Part shown: positions 51,828 to 60,097 of the stretch, in pieces | Position numbering within the stretch: the first letter of the stretch is position 1 | How the letters are laid out: each line of letters opens with the position of its first letter | Origin: Brevibacillus sp. SYP-B805 | GTDB taxonomy: Bacteria; Bacillota; Bacilli; Brevibacillales; Brevibacillaceae | Length of the DNA: 64,000 nucleotides | Direction: 5' to 3' | NCBI RefSeq assembly: GCF_011059135.1 | Contig: NZ_JAALGD010000006.1 | Coordinates: 124,001-188,000, forward strand | Notes under the pieces: generated by a model | What the model was told of the DNA's origin: nothing | Seen by the model: the letters and a program-made list of their open reading frames with translations, nothing else | The model's database searches: none | Translations under genes and position numbers: made by a program

Positions 51828-52516
51828 CCCAACCGCTAAAGCTCGCCCTAACCGGCCGGATGCGCTCCGGCAAGGATTCGGTCGCGGCGTACCTCGCGAG
51901 CCAATACGGATTCGCCCGGTTCGCATTCGGCGACGGCATCCGTAAGGTCTGCCGCGAGTTGTTCCCGGACCAGATGGCGCAAGCCCGAAAGCCCCGCGCG
52001 CTCCTGCAAGGCGTGGGGCAGGCGATGCGGGCGTTCGACGAGGACGTGTGGATCCGCCAATGTCTCGAGGAAATCGAAGGGGAAATCGGATATTACGAAG
52101 CTCACGGTTATCACGGACCAAACGTCGTAATCACCGACCTCCGTCAGCCCAACGAATATGCCCGCCTCCGCGCGGAAGGCTTCGTCATCATCCGCGTGAA
52201 CGCTTCGGACGAAACGCGAATCCAACGCATGATCGACGCAGGCGACGAATTCGATGACGATACGCTCACGCACGATACCGAGCAGCACGTCGATTCGTTC
52301 GCGGTCGATTATGAGATTGATAATAACGGGAGCCTGGCGGATTTGTACGCGCAGGTGGACGAGATTATGGTGGATATTAACCGAAAGGAAGGCGATACCA
52401 TGGACTACCGTAAATTTCTCCGCGAAGAATGTAATTATCCCGAAGAGGTACTCGTGGATATGTCCGACGAGGATTGTGAGTCCGAGTACGAAGTAATCTG
52501 CGGTGGGATCGACTGA
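51824..52516 (+). CDS. Deoxynucleoside monophosphate kinase-like protein
   Basis: 230 aa P-loop kinase: LALTGRMRSGKDSVAAYLA, FAFGDGIRK, VVITDLRQPNEYARLR, VIIRVNASDETRIQRM. Pattern of T4 gp1-type dNMP kinases, which phosphorylate phage dNMPs. The last ~38 residues after MDYRKF could be a fused or separately started small ORF. Confidence 0.75.
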   Translation: MTQPLKLALTGRMRSGKDSVAAYLASQYGFARFAFGDGIRKVCRELFPDQMAQARKPRALLQGVGQAMRAFDEDVWIRQCLEEIEGEIGYYEAHGYHGPNVVITDLRQPNEYARLRAEGFVIIRVNASDETRIQRMIDAGDEFDDDTLTHDTEQHVDSFAVDYEIDNNGSLADLYAQVDEIMVDINRKEGDTMDYRKFLREECNYPEEVLVDMSDEDCESEYEVICGGID

Positions 52517-52719
52517 TGACCACCGCCAACTTCGATGACCTCCGTTACTTCTACCAGATGGGTTACTTTTACGGGCGTAACGACCAACTGGACGGAAAAC
52601 CGTATGACGACCGCCTGCCTCACGAAAGATCGATAGGCCTTACGGATTCACCGCGTCAGCCAAGCGAAACGAGTACCATCCGTGCTTCCGATCAAAATAC
52701 ACGTACTTCCCGACCTTGA
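52516..52719 (+). CDS. Small phage protein
   Basis: 67 aa; ATGA overlap with the kinase gene. YFYQMGYFYGRNDQLDGKP start; its 3' third overlaps the convergent gene, so the end may not be conserved. Confidence 0.45.
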   Translation: MTTANFDDLRYFYQMGYFYGRNDQLDGKPYDDRLPHERSIGLTDSPRQPSETSTIRASDQNTRTSRP

Positions 52720-52999
52720 CGTTGTGCTTTTTGATAAACGAGCGCGCCGACGCATAACTGCGCTTATCGAAGTTCGCGGGCGCGACCGTATCGGGCACGT
52801 TGACATCGCCGGGCAGGGCCACGCCAATATTCCCGGTCTCCGTTTCGAAGGCCACGTGCATCTTGAACGGTTGGCCCGCCGGGAATCCGAGTTTCTTGCG
52901 CATGGCCGCGTTGATGAAGAGGCGTCCGAACTTGTCGATGGTGATCGCGGGCTCCTCGTCGGCATTGTACGGTTCAAAGCTATGGGGAACGAAAGGCAT
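52640..52999 (-). CDS. AbrB/SpoVT-like phage protein
   Basis: 119 aa. ITIDKFGRLFINAAMRKKLGFPAG ... GNIGVAL resembles a swapped-hairpin AbrB-type DNA-binding start; the rest is unrecognised. Minus strand, unlike its neighbours; AGGAGG upstream of ATG 52999. Confidence 0.6.
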   Translation of the reverse strand: MPFVPHSFEPYNADEEPAITIDKFGRLFINAAMRKKLGFPAGQPFKMHVAFETETGNIGVALPGDVNVPDTVAPANFDKRSYASARSFIKKHNVKVGKYVYFDRKHGWYSFRLADAVNP

Positions 53000-53109
53000 A
53001 ACGAATCAACCTCCTAACGGACGTAAGGCCCTTACGGTTAGTATACGCGAAAGAGTAACGATATTGCAACGAAGGATTAGCGCGAATCCACTCGAAGGGA
53101 GTCGATCAT

Positions 53110-54528
53110 TTGACGTTTAATGTAACGCCTCAATTGCCGGATAACGGACTGACCGTCGCGGAGCTGTTCGCAGGCGGCGGTCTGATGGCGGTGGGTTTGA
53201 AAACCGCTGGATATCGTCTGATTTACGCAAACGATTTCGATAAGAACGCGGTGAAAGCGTATCGCCACAACCTCGGCGACCACATCGTACACGGCGACAT
53301 TACCGCGATTGATCCCGCCGACATTCCGGACGCCGACGTGATTGCCGGCGGACCACCGTGCCAGGATTATTCGGTCGCGGGGACCGGCGCGGGCGAGAAC
53401 GGTGAGCGCGGCAAGCTCGTGTGGGCGTACCTGCGGATCATCGAGGCGAAGCGGCCAAAGGCGTTCATCTTCGAGAACGTGAAGGGACTTATCACGAAGA
53501 AGCACCGCCCGACGTTTGACGCGCTGCTCGCGAGGTTTGAAGAGATCGGCTATCGCGTGTCCTGGCGGCTCATCAACGCCTGGGACTACGGCGTGGCACA
53601 GAAGCGTGAACGCGTGTTCATCGTCGGCATCCGCAAAGACCTCGGGTTCACGTTCGAGTTTCCCGAGCCGTCGCCGGAAGATTACCGGACAAAGGTGCTG
53701 CGAGATGTGATCGGGGACTTGCCGGAGCCCGGTACGTTCGCAAATCACAAGGGAACGAAGTACGTTGGGGAACTTAAAGATCGGTTCTGTTATCGTCCGA
53801 CAAGTTGGGATCAGCCCTCCCCAACGCTTGCTGTGGCAGCTGACGCCGGCGGTGCGATGCCTCATCCTCATCCTGATTGGCAGATGTCGAACCATTCAAC
53901 GTATCCGCTGACGCAGGCACAATACGAACACTCTCGCGACCATCAAATCGGGTACAACGACAGCCTCGACAAACCATCGCGGATTCTACGAGCGAAGGCG
54001 GAGAATATCCTGGACGTTCCGAATCACACCGGAGGCGTCCCGGCAAAAGAATATCCGGGGCACACTGCGTCAAGTCTTGACGAACCCGCGAAAACAATCG
54101 TGGCCGGAGCGAATGATGTGCCGGGAGGTGCGAATTGTTTCTATCCACCGAATCACGATCCGGAAACGAAGCTACCCGCATACATCCAGAACGTTGTTGA
54201 TGGGAAAACGACGACTAACTACGGAAACGGAATCCCGGTTAATGACGGTAATGATCCGGCTCGGACGCTAATCTGCGAATACCGCGCGAAGTGTCCGAAT
54301 GAGGTGACGAGCATAAACGGGTTCCCACGACGTTTCACCGTCCGCGAGTGCCTGCGGATTCAATCCGTTCCGGACTGGTACGTGCTGCCGGATGACATCT
54401 CGCTCTCGGCGCAGTATCGGATCGTCGGGAACGGGGTGGCCTCGCGGGTGGCGTGGTATCTCGGGCGGGCGCTGGGGGAACAGTTAACGAAGGTTATACG
54501 GAATGAAAACGTGGAGGAGGCGGTGTGA
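53110..54528 (+). CDS. Phage C5-cytosine DNA methyltransferase
   Basis: 472 aa. Motifs I AELFAGGGLMAVGL, IV GGPPCQDYS (C84), VI FENV (122-125), VIII KRERVFIVG, X YRIVGNGVAS. The region 230-390 is a repeat array: SWDQPSPTL, SLDKPSRIL, SLDEPAKTI, GNDPARTL, four copies of a D-x-P-S/A-x-T-I/L motif normally present once. TTG 53110 behind AAGGGAG. Probably protects phage DNA from host restriction. Confidence 0.92.
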   Translation: MTFNVTPQLPDNGLTVAELFAGGGLMAVGLKTAGYRLIYANDFDKNAVKAYRHNLGDHIVHGDITAIDPADIPDADVIAGGPPCQDYSVAGTGAGENGERGKLVWAYLRIIEAKRPKAFIFENVKGLITKKHRPTFDALLARFEEIGYRVSWRLINAWDYGVAQKRERVFIVGIRKDLGFTFEFPEPSPEDYRTKVLRDVIGDLPEPGTFANHKGTKYVGELKDRFCYRPTSWDQPSPTLAVAADAGGAMPHPHPDWQMSNHSTYPLTQAQYEHSRDHQIGYNDSLDKPSRILRAKAENILDVPNHTGGVPAKEYPGHTASSLDEPAKTIVAGANDVPGGANCFYPPNHDPETKLPAYIQNVVDGKTTTNYGNGIPVNDGNDPARTLICEYRAKCPNEVTSINGFPRRFTVRECLRIQSVPDWYVLPDDISLSAQYRIVGNGVASRVAWYLGRALGEQLTKVIRNENVEEAV

Positions 54529-54644
54529 TGAAATGCTGCGATTGGTGCGGACGAAAGCTCGGAATTCTCTTCGTTAAATACCGACGAAAATCGTTTTGTG
54601 GATTCGATTGTAAGGCGCAATACAAACGACAGGAGGCGGTTTAA
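54528..54644 (+). CDS. 38-residue zinc-finger-like protein
   Basis: CCDWC ... FCGFDC gives a four-Cys zinc site with a basic tail. Start overlaps the methyltransferase stop (TGATG), GGAGGAGG upstream. Unknown; may bind nucleic acid. Confidence 0.6.
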   Translation: MKCCDWCGRKLGILFVKYRRKSFCGFDCKAQYKRQEAV

Positions 54645-55847
54645 CTGGCGAAAATGGACCGCAAGCGCTGGCAGGCGAATGTCCGCTCGATGGAGATCGT
54701 CGCCAAGCCGCGCGATGAGATCACGGCCGAGGACATCGAGTTCCTGCGCGAAAACTACACGTCGATGGGCGGGCTGCTCCCGAAGGGCTTCAACGGGGGC
54801 GCATTCTTTACGCCGACGCACGTGGCGCGGTTCGTGGTCGAGGCGCTGGCGGGGCTCTCCGACGGCTTCAAACCGGGAGCCCGCGTCCTGGAACCGTCGT
54901 GTGGGTCCGGAGTGTTTATCGAGCACATCCCGAACCATTGCGAAATCACCGGACTTGAACTCGACTCGACTTCCGCGAAAGTGTCGTCACTCATCTATCC
55001 TCACGCGGAGATCATCGAGGGCAACGCGCTCGAGCACGATCGCCGGGACTATTACGATTATGTGATCGGGAACCCTCCATATGGCGAAACGGTGGAGGTC
55101 GAGGACGGCTCCGATTGGATCACGCTATCCAAGTCGAAAGGCAAATGGCGCGGCAAGTCGGAGAACGCGTTTATCGAGTTCGCGATAAGGGCCGCAAAGC
55201 CTGGCGGATGGATTGCGTATATCCTTCCGAAAGGCATCTCCTTTTCGCAACAGGCCGAGAAAGTCCGCCGCCTCATGTACGATGCGTGTTGGCATATTGC
55301 GACGATACAGCTCCCGGGCGAAACGTTCCAACACGTAGGAACAACGGTGCCAACGCAAATCCTCATCATGCGGAAGGTTACGCCGAACGCCCGGCGCGTG
55401 AAATCAACGAGACTCGACGCGGAGTTCTTCGAGGGGCAGCCTCCGGTATTCATGGCGGAGGTTCGCGACATTGGATGGGACGCGAAAGGGCACTCGACCG
55501 ACAAGTGGGGCGACGGCCTCACGCAGCTTGACGAACTGCTCGACGCGTTTACGGACGGGGGCCTTGTTCGCGAAAACCTGTATCCGCACGAACCGTCGTG
55601 GGTGGCGCGTGGTGGCGGCGTGACAGCGTATATGTTCCCGCAGGATGGTTGCTCGGGCCAACGGGATGCCGAAAGTTACTTCCGCAAGCCAGAACGGGAC
55701 ACTGCGCTTCTTATGTGGAACGAAATGACGCTCGGGATCGGCGAGGAAATTAACGGAGAGTCAACGTGGGATTTCGATTGGATGGACCGAATTGTTGCGG
55801 AGTATTACGCAAGAGGAGGCGGTTTAACATCGGAGTCTGCCGAGTAG
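54645..55847 (+). CDS. N6-adenine DNA methyltransferase
   Basis: 400 aa. FFTPTHVARFVVEAL, SAM motif VLEPSCGSGVFIEHI and catalytic NPPYGE; SENAFIEFAIRAAKPGGWIAYILP is the post-motif strand. Methylates adenine; no restriction partner nearby, so probably protective. Start: AGGAGG at 54631-54636 places CTG 54645 at 8 nt, directly after the upstream TAA; ATG 54654 is 17 nt away and is the conservative alternative. Confidence 0.85.
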   Translation: MAKMDRKRWQANVRSMEIVAKPRDEITAEDIEFLRENYTSMGGLLPKGFNGGAFFTPTHVARFVVEALAGLSDGFKPGARVLEPSCGSGVFIEHIPNHCEITGLELDSTSAKVSSLIYPHAEIIEGNALEHDRRDYYDYVIGNPPYGETVEVEDGSDWITLSKSKGKWRGKSENAFIEFAIRAAKPGGWIAYILPKGISFSQQAEKVRRLMYDACWHIATIQLPGETFQHVGTTVPTQILIMRKVTPNARRVKSTRLDAEFFEGQPPVFMAEVRDIGWDAKGHSTDKWGDGLTQLDELLDAFTDGGLVRENLYPHEPSWVARGGGVTAYMFPQDGCSGQRDAESYFRKPERDTALLMWNEMTLGIGEEINGESTWDFDWMDRIVAEYYARGGGLTSESAE

Positions 55848-56248
55848 ACATAACGAAAGGCCACCGGGAACTATCCGTACGCTACGCGCTTAACGACCGC
55901 GACGGAGTGGACGCACTCCTCTCGGACGTTCACCGGTTGGGCGCGCGCAGGTTCGAGCGTGGCGATTACGCGGCGTGTGACGTGCTGATCGACTTGGCGA
56001 GCGCGATTGAGGCGGCTAAACTAACGCCTCGCCAACGGGAGGCCCTGCGGTTGTATTACGTCGAGGATTTGACGCTAGAAGACGTGGGCGTGCGGATGGG
56101 CCTCGCAAGTGGACGGAAGCGCGCGAGCCGACTCGTTATTACCGGGTTGAATCGGATTGCGGCGGTGTTCGCGCGGTGGAATTACGGGGAGTTGACGCGG
56201 ATAGAACAGTGGGAACAAGCGATAGAGAGTGGAGGGGAGGCGTTCTAA
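55829..56248 (+). CDS. ArpU/sigma-70 region 4-like regulator
   Basis: 139 aa. VDITKGHREL start, LTPRQREALRLYYVEDLTLEDVGVRMGL is a sigma region 4 HTH (about 70-97). Such proteins control late phage transcription or packaging. AGAGGAGG points to ATC 55829 (9 nt); the first canonical start, GTG 55907, would lose 26 residues. Overlaps the methyltransferase by 19 nt. Confidence 0.75.
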   Translation: MGVCRVDITKGHRELSVRYALNDRDGVDALLSDVHRLGARRFERGDYAACDVLIDLASAIEAAKLTPRQREALRLYYVEDLTLEDVGVRMGLASGRKRASRLVITGLNRIAAVFARWNYGELTRIEQWEQAIESGGEAF

Positions 56249-56469
56249 TGTTTAGAACGGGAGACAAGGTGCTAATCGACCCGGCCAGCGAGCATTATTG
56301 CGCAGGAGAAATCCGCATACTCGGCGAGGAGATAAAGCCGGGGGTTTTCAGAATCGGAAAGGCAACGGAGACAAGATGGGATCACGGGCAGTCCAGCAAT
56401 TACACTTTCGATGTTGTATTTGACTCTTCGATTCACCGCGGCACTGCTGTCGAGGCATCATCTGACTGA
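56248..56469 (+). CDS. Small phage protein
   Basis: 73 aa, beta-rich (FRTGDKVLIDPAS start), overlapping the previous TAA by 1 nt; GGGGAGG upstream. Unknown. Confidence 0.55.
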   Translation: MFRTGDKVLIDPASEHYCAGEIRILGEEIKPGVFRIGKATETRWDHGQSSNYTFDVVFDSSIHRGTAVEASSD

Positions 56470-56502
56470 CTTAGCTCACACGATACCAATGGAGGCGACC
56501 GA

Positions 56503-57048
56503 ATGAGTCGACGCAATAAACGAAAGTCTAACGATAACGACACGAAGCATTTCCGAGGCAACCCCGACTACAAATCCGCCTTCTCCGCCGCGGTCACCGA
56601 ACTAGTCGACGGTGTGCGATCGGGTGCGATACCGGACCGCACCGAACGGGCCCGCGCGATCGAAGCGCTCATCGACGAGTACATCGCGTCGACCGGCGAG
56701 CGCCCGGACCCTGCCGAGTTGGAACGGTTGGCGAACGCGGCGCTGCACGAGGAGTTGACGGATCAACGCCGCAATAAACTGACCGCGCCGGAATATCCGT
56801 TCATGTCTGAGTGGCAGCTTGCCGTCCGACAGAACCGCGAGTACGACATCAAGCTAGCGGAAGAGATCGCGACGGATGGGCGCACCTATAAGCCGCCAAC
56901 GCGACGGCATCGGACGGTGCGCGAGAACCGATTCGTCGATATTTACGCGAAGAGCAAGAACGCGGAGAGACGTAGGCAATATCGGAAGGATACCGCGCCG
57001 GGGCCGATTATTCGTTATCACCTAAACGAAATAGATCGCCAGGACTAA
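56503..57048 (+). CDS. Basic phage protein of unknown function
   Basis: 181 aa. Very basic N-terminus, helical middle, Arg-rich C-terminus that overlaps the convergent repressor by 41 nt. Unrecognised. Confidence 0.65.
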   Translation: MSRRNKRKSNDNDTKHFRGNPDYKSAFSAAVTELVDGVRSGAIPDRTERARAIEALIDEYIASTGERPDPAELERLANAALHEELTDQRRNKLTAPEYPFMSEWQLAVRQNREYDIKLAEEIATDGRTYKPPTRRHRTVRENRFVDIYAKSKNAERRRQYRKDTAPGPIIRYHLNEIDRQD

Positions 57049-57220
57049 CGTTTAGATACGCGCAGAGCTTCTCGATAAGATCGCGCGGGAACCGCTCCAT
57101 TTCATCGTTGTACATCTGACGCACCGACTCGAAACGATAGTCGATGTCTCGCGCTACCTGTCGTATGGAGAGCCCGCGTGAATCTACGATTTCTTTCAAA
57201 CGGGAGCGTAATTTGGGCAT
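57008..57220 (-). CDS. XRE repressor, module A
   Basis: 70 aa Cro/CI-type HTH (LSIRQVARDIDYRFESVRQMYND). Clear paralogue of the protein at 58264-58488. GGAGG before ATG 57220. Divergent from a gene whose promoter overlaps two GACAC-N7-GTGTC operators, which it probably binds. Confidence 0.85.
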   Translation of the reverse strand: MPKLRSRLKEIVDSRGLSIRQVARDIDYRFESVRQMYNDEMERFPRDLIEKLCAYLNVSPGDLFRLGDNE

Positions 57221-57242
57221 AGCATCGCCTCCTCTCAGCGAT

Positions 57243-57308
57243 ACTATATCGCAGACACGTATAAAGAGTCAATTTGTGGTTGACACTGTTAGCGTGTCGC
57301 GATAATAT
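57243..57308. promoter_or_regulatory. Divergent promoters with two operators (module A)
   Basis: Plus promoter TTGACA (57280-57285), 17 bp, TAATAT (57303-57308). Minus promoter TTGACT (57272-57267) with TATAGT ending near 57243. Operators GACAC-N7-GAGTC (57254-57270) and GACAC-N7-GTGTC (57282-57298), 28 bp apart. Confidence 0.75.
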
Positions 57309-57341
57309 ACGAGTATAACGAGTGAAACGGAGGCGATACGA

Positions 57342-57716
57342 ATGTTATACGGTTTCCCCGACCTGTCCACGATGACCACCGTTGACGCCATCGTATGGTA
57401 CACGCGCCAAGTAGCGAATCTCACCGCGTCACCTGGCCGGACCGAACGTACGCAGGCGCTCCTTGCGTGGAAACGCGCGCTAAACGAACGGATCGATCTC
57501 GAACGTGAGTACGCGACCAAACTCCGCGAAATCTGCCGGTATGCCGGGTTCCGTAACGCGGGCAACTGGTTCGGCCTAACATACCGGCGCCTACGCCATG
57601 ACCGTCTCTTAGCCGCGCCTGACAAGCGGTCGAGCATCGATCTGCGGCGGACGGCTATACGGAATGCCTGGCGTGAGTTTGCATGTGAAGTTAACGACAA
57701 CTATACGAAAATGTAA
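57342..57716 (+). CDS. Phage protein controlled by repressor module A
   Basis: 124 aa basic helical protein (YTRQVANLTASPGRTERTQALL ... RYAGFRNAGNWFGLTYRRL). No recognised domain; the WFGLTYRRL patch looks DNA-contacting. GGAGGCGATACG upstream of ATG 57342. Confidence 0.65.
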   Translation: MLYGFPDLSTMTTVDAIVWYTRQVANLTASPGRTERTQALLAWKRALNERIDLEREYATKLREICRYAGFRNAGNWFGLTYRRLRHDRLLAAPDKRSSIDLRRTAIRNAWREFACEVNDNYTKM

Positions 57717-58044
57717 CAACACGTTATAGGCACCGTAAGGGGACGGAGCAGGTAGCCGTCAGATGCCGGACCCGTTAGGGCATAGCCGATGATTCTGCGA
57801 AATATGCGGATGAGGCACATCATTGATCCCGGCTTTCCGCGCTGTTGAGCCGTAATCAATGGCGCATACCCTTACCGGGAGCGACGGTTAGAATATCGCT
57901 CACTCGTAAGCTTGCGTTGGGACTCCGACATCTTACCGTTCCGGCGCGGATTGCCTATGGGCGACGCGCTACTATCGGAGTTCGAACGCTGGAAGGAATT
58001 ACCGAATCTCCATCGAATTGGAACGGCGGGGAGGAGGTGCGGAG
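57717..58044 (+). other. Stretch without a confident gene
   Basis: 328 bp after the previous gene. One frame is open from 57849 to 58073 (codons for RRLEYRSL, RRGLPMGDALLSEFERW) but has no start codon with a ribosome site. Possibly a decayed gene; otherwise nothing recognised. Confidence 0.4.
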
Positions 58045-58257
58045 ATGGAATACAAAAAATGCTATTTGATTGAGTATGGACAAAACAAAATGCAATTAGT
58101 TTTCGCATATGATTCGGAGCAAGCTCTTACATTGTTTTTCCAAAAAGAACGCGAACGAAAAGAGGTAGAAGGCCGTCGTTATAACAAACCACCGGGAAAC
58201 TTGACTATACGCGAGATTGGTGAGGAGAAGGACATCATCCGCGCAGAAGATCGATAG
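58045..58257 (+). CDS. Small phage protein
   Basis: 70 aa, GGAGGAGG before ATG; C-terminal basic then acidic. More AT-rich than neighbours. Unknown. Confidence 0.6.
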   Translation: MEYKKCYLIEYGQNKMQLVFAYDSEQALTLFFQKERERKEVEGRRYNKPPGNLTIREIGEEKDIIRAEDR

Positions 58258-58281
58258 TCGCCGTTAATTCGGCGGCTTTTT
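58256..58281. terminator. Bidirectional terminator
   Basis: GTCGCCG / CGGCGGC stem with T5 between convergent genes. Confidence 0.75.
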
Positions 58282-58488
58282 ATTTTCAGACTCAGCGATG
58301 AGCAACTCCGCGACTGTTACACCGAAATAGGCGCACAGCTTCGCCAAGAGATCGCGCGGATAACGCTCCATCTCATCGTTGTATAATTGGCGAACGGATT
58401 CGAAGCGGTAGTCGATGTCACGGGCGATCTCTCGAATCGACACGCCCCGAGCGTCCGCGAGTGTTTTAAGGTTCGATCGCAAATGCAT
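58264..58488 (-). CDS. XRE repressor, module B
   Basis: 74 aa paralogue of module A repressor: RDIDYRFESVRQLYNDEMERYPRDLLAKLCAYFGV is almost identical. ATG 58488 behind GAGGTG (GTG 58497 overlaps that site). Its operators share the module A sequence, so cross-regulation is likely. Confidence 0.85.
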   Translation of the reverse strand: MHLRSNLKTLADARGVSIREIARDIDYRFESVRQLYNDEMERYPRDLLAKLCAYFGVTVAELLIAESENKKPPN

Positions 58489-58530
58489 CGGGATCACCTC
58501 AGTTTATGTCTCTGCATTCGATTATAAAAT

Positions 58531-58585
58531 GACACGAATAAGGCGTCAAAAAGTTGTTGACACGGATAACGGGTCGGTATATTAT
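58531..58585. promoter_or_regulatory. Promoter with two operators (module B)
   Basis: TTGACA (58557-58562), 17 bp, TATTAT (58580-58585). Operators GACAC-N7-GCGTC (58531-58547) and GACAC-N7-GGGTC (58559-58575), again 28 bp apart. Confidence 0.75.
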
Positions 58586-58620
58586 AAGGCTACGCGATTT
58601 AACGAAGAGGAGGAGTTGCT

Positions 58621-58842
58621 ATGAAGTTAATTGAGTGCCTAAACCAGCTTCCGGATGAAATGGGGTTAATTGATCTAACTGAGACTGGCAAGAAAGTAAA
58701 GACTGTTAAGGAAATAAAGAGCGAGCTAAAAAATCCAAATGAAGATGGGTATGAATTAAGGACTAACAAATACAATTACGGAAAAGATATTAAATTCTCA
58801 ATTGGCCTTATTGACGGACCTAATATTTACAATCAGGCATAA
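58621..58842 (+). CDS. Small AT-rich phage protein under module B
   Basis: 73 aa, Lys/Asn-rich and clearly more AT-rich than its neighbours, a hint of separate acquisition. GAGGAGG before ATG. Unknown; a strong terminator follows, so module B is a one-gene cassette. Confidence 0.6.
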   Translation: MKLIECLNQLPDEMGLIDLTETGKKVKTVKEIKSELKNPNEDGYELRTNKYNYGKDIKFSIGLIDGPNIYNQA

Positions 58843-58856
58843 CGCAACCAAAAGGA

Positions 58857-58888
58857 CATCCGGTAATCAACCGGATGACTTTCGTTTT
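58857..58888 (+). terminator. Intrinsic terminator
   Basis: CATCCGGT / ACCGGATG stem followed by a T-rich tail. Confidence 0.8.
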
Positions 58889-58943
58889 TGTTTACGTTAG
58901 GGCGCGGCAACCCGCGCTAATTTTATTTAGGAGGCGTTGTGAC

Positions 58944-59408
58944 ATGGCGGATCAAACGAAAGAGCCGCGCGAGTCGAACGATATTTACGGGTATTGGCCG
59001 AAGGAACCTACGGAAGATAACGGCGGACTTAACGCTCCAACAACCGGAGTCGGTCCCGGACGCGACATCACGCTCACACTCAACGTAGACGTATCGGACG
59101 CGCTAACGGGGCTCAAAGCGTTGAGGCGCGAGGCTGATAAAGCGGCGAAAGCGCTGCGGGAGTTAAACGAGGTGCGGGCGCAATCGTGGAACTTCCAGAG
59201 TGGCGAATACATCGAATGGGAAGGCGAACTACACCGCGTTATCTGCGCGGATGAGGATACGTCCGTTCTCGCTTCTTCTCGTCACTTTCCGGAAGAAGGG
59301 CGCACGAACACGGATTATACGAAACTGTTCGCGGTAAGCAATCGGCCGGAACTGTTCGATGTGATTGCGGATAAAGTAACGCGCATCCGACCGGAGGTGT
59401 CCGAATGA
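58944..59408 (+). CDS. Phage protein of unknown function
   Basis: 154 aa. A coiled segment (about 55-85) followed by a beta-rich half (EYIEWEGELHRVICADED). TAGGAGGCG upstream of ATG 58944. Unknown. Confidence 0.6.
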   Translation: MADQTKEPRESNDIYGYWPKEPTEDNGGLNAPTTGVGPGRDITLTLNVDVSDALTGLKALRREADKAAKALRELNEVRAQSWNFQSGEYIEWEGELHRVICADEDTSVLASSRHFPEEGRTNTDYTKLFAVSNRPELFDVIADKVTRIRPEVSE

Positions 59409-59581
59409 ACGAGATCGAACGGTTTATCATCGACGGTATCCGCGAAACACTCGAAGAGAAAGAAAAGTTCGAAAAAGAATACGATGACACTCGCCGCAGA
59501 ATCGAAGAATTCCGAGAAGCGATGATGAAACGCGGCGAGAGACGATTATTAACGCAGGCTAAACGAGGGCTCCTGACCTAG
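59405..59581 (+). CDS. Small coiled-coil protein
   Basis: 58 aa; ATGA overlap with the previous gene; charged helix throughout. Unknown. Confidence 0.55.
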   Translation: MNEIERFIIDGIRETLEEKEKFEKEYDDTRRRIEEFREAMMKRGERRLLTQAKRGLLT

Positions 59582-59684
59582 CGGTTGGGAGCTTTATTTA
59601 GGTTGCGTTATCCTTACGGATTCAATTGCGCTAGGCGCGGCTTACTGCTGCGCTAATAATTTAACGAAAGGATGACGATGGACG

Positions 59685-59975
59685 ATGATGAGAATTGAAG
59701 AACCCACGATGGACAACCAAAGACTAGGCGGCTTACTCGCGTACCTAGACCGGCTGACTGCGTTATCAGCTGCTAACTCGTTTACGGCAACGCGAGAGAT
59801 TTCACAATGCCTTGCGGAAATTCGTAAGGAACTCGCGATTGGTCCGTGGGATCGCGCAAAGACACATAATATTGCGCCCGGTGTCCATATCGAAATCGAC
59901 GACGGACATGGCAACGTAATCAGAATCGAGGGCCCGGCCAGTATCGCGGTCCTTCCGTTGGGTGATCGCGGGTGA
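59685..59975 (+). CDS. Small phage protein
   Basis: 96 aa. Helical first half, beta second half (GVHIEIDDGHGNVIRIEG). AAAGGATGACG upstream; ATG 59685 or 59688. Unknown. Confidence 0.5.
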   Translation: MMRIEEPTMDNQRLGGLLAYLDRLTALSAANSFTATREISQCLAEIRKELAIGPWDRAKTHNIAPGVHIEIDDGHGNVIRIEGPASIAVLPLGDRG

Positions 59976-60097
59976 AAATACTGCGATGGGAGGAGCGTTT
60001 GGTTCCGGTGGGCCCAGGCGAGTACGAGTTGCGCATTGAGGCGGAAGTGATTCCAGACGCTACGCCAGAATACGTCGAAATCGGAGGTCAACGGTAA
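59972..60097 (+). CDS. Very small phage protein
   Basis: 41 aa; GTGA overlap with the previous stop; ends exactly before the next ATG. Unknown. Confidence 0.5.
   Translation: MKILRWEERLVPVGPGEYELRIEAEVIPDATPEYVEIGGQR

Noticed and set aside
57849-58073. Open frame of 74 codons with protein-like sequence
   Set aside because: No start codon with a ribosome site; kept only as a possible decayed gene.
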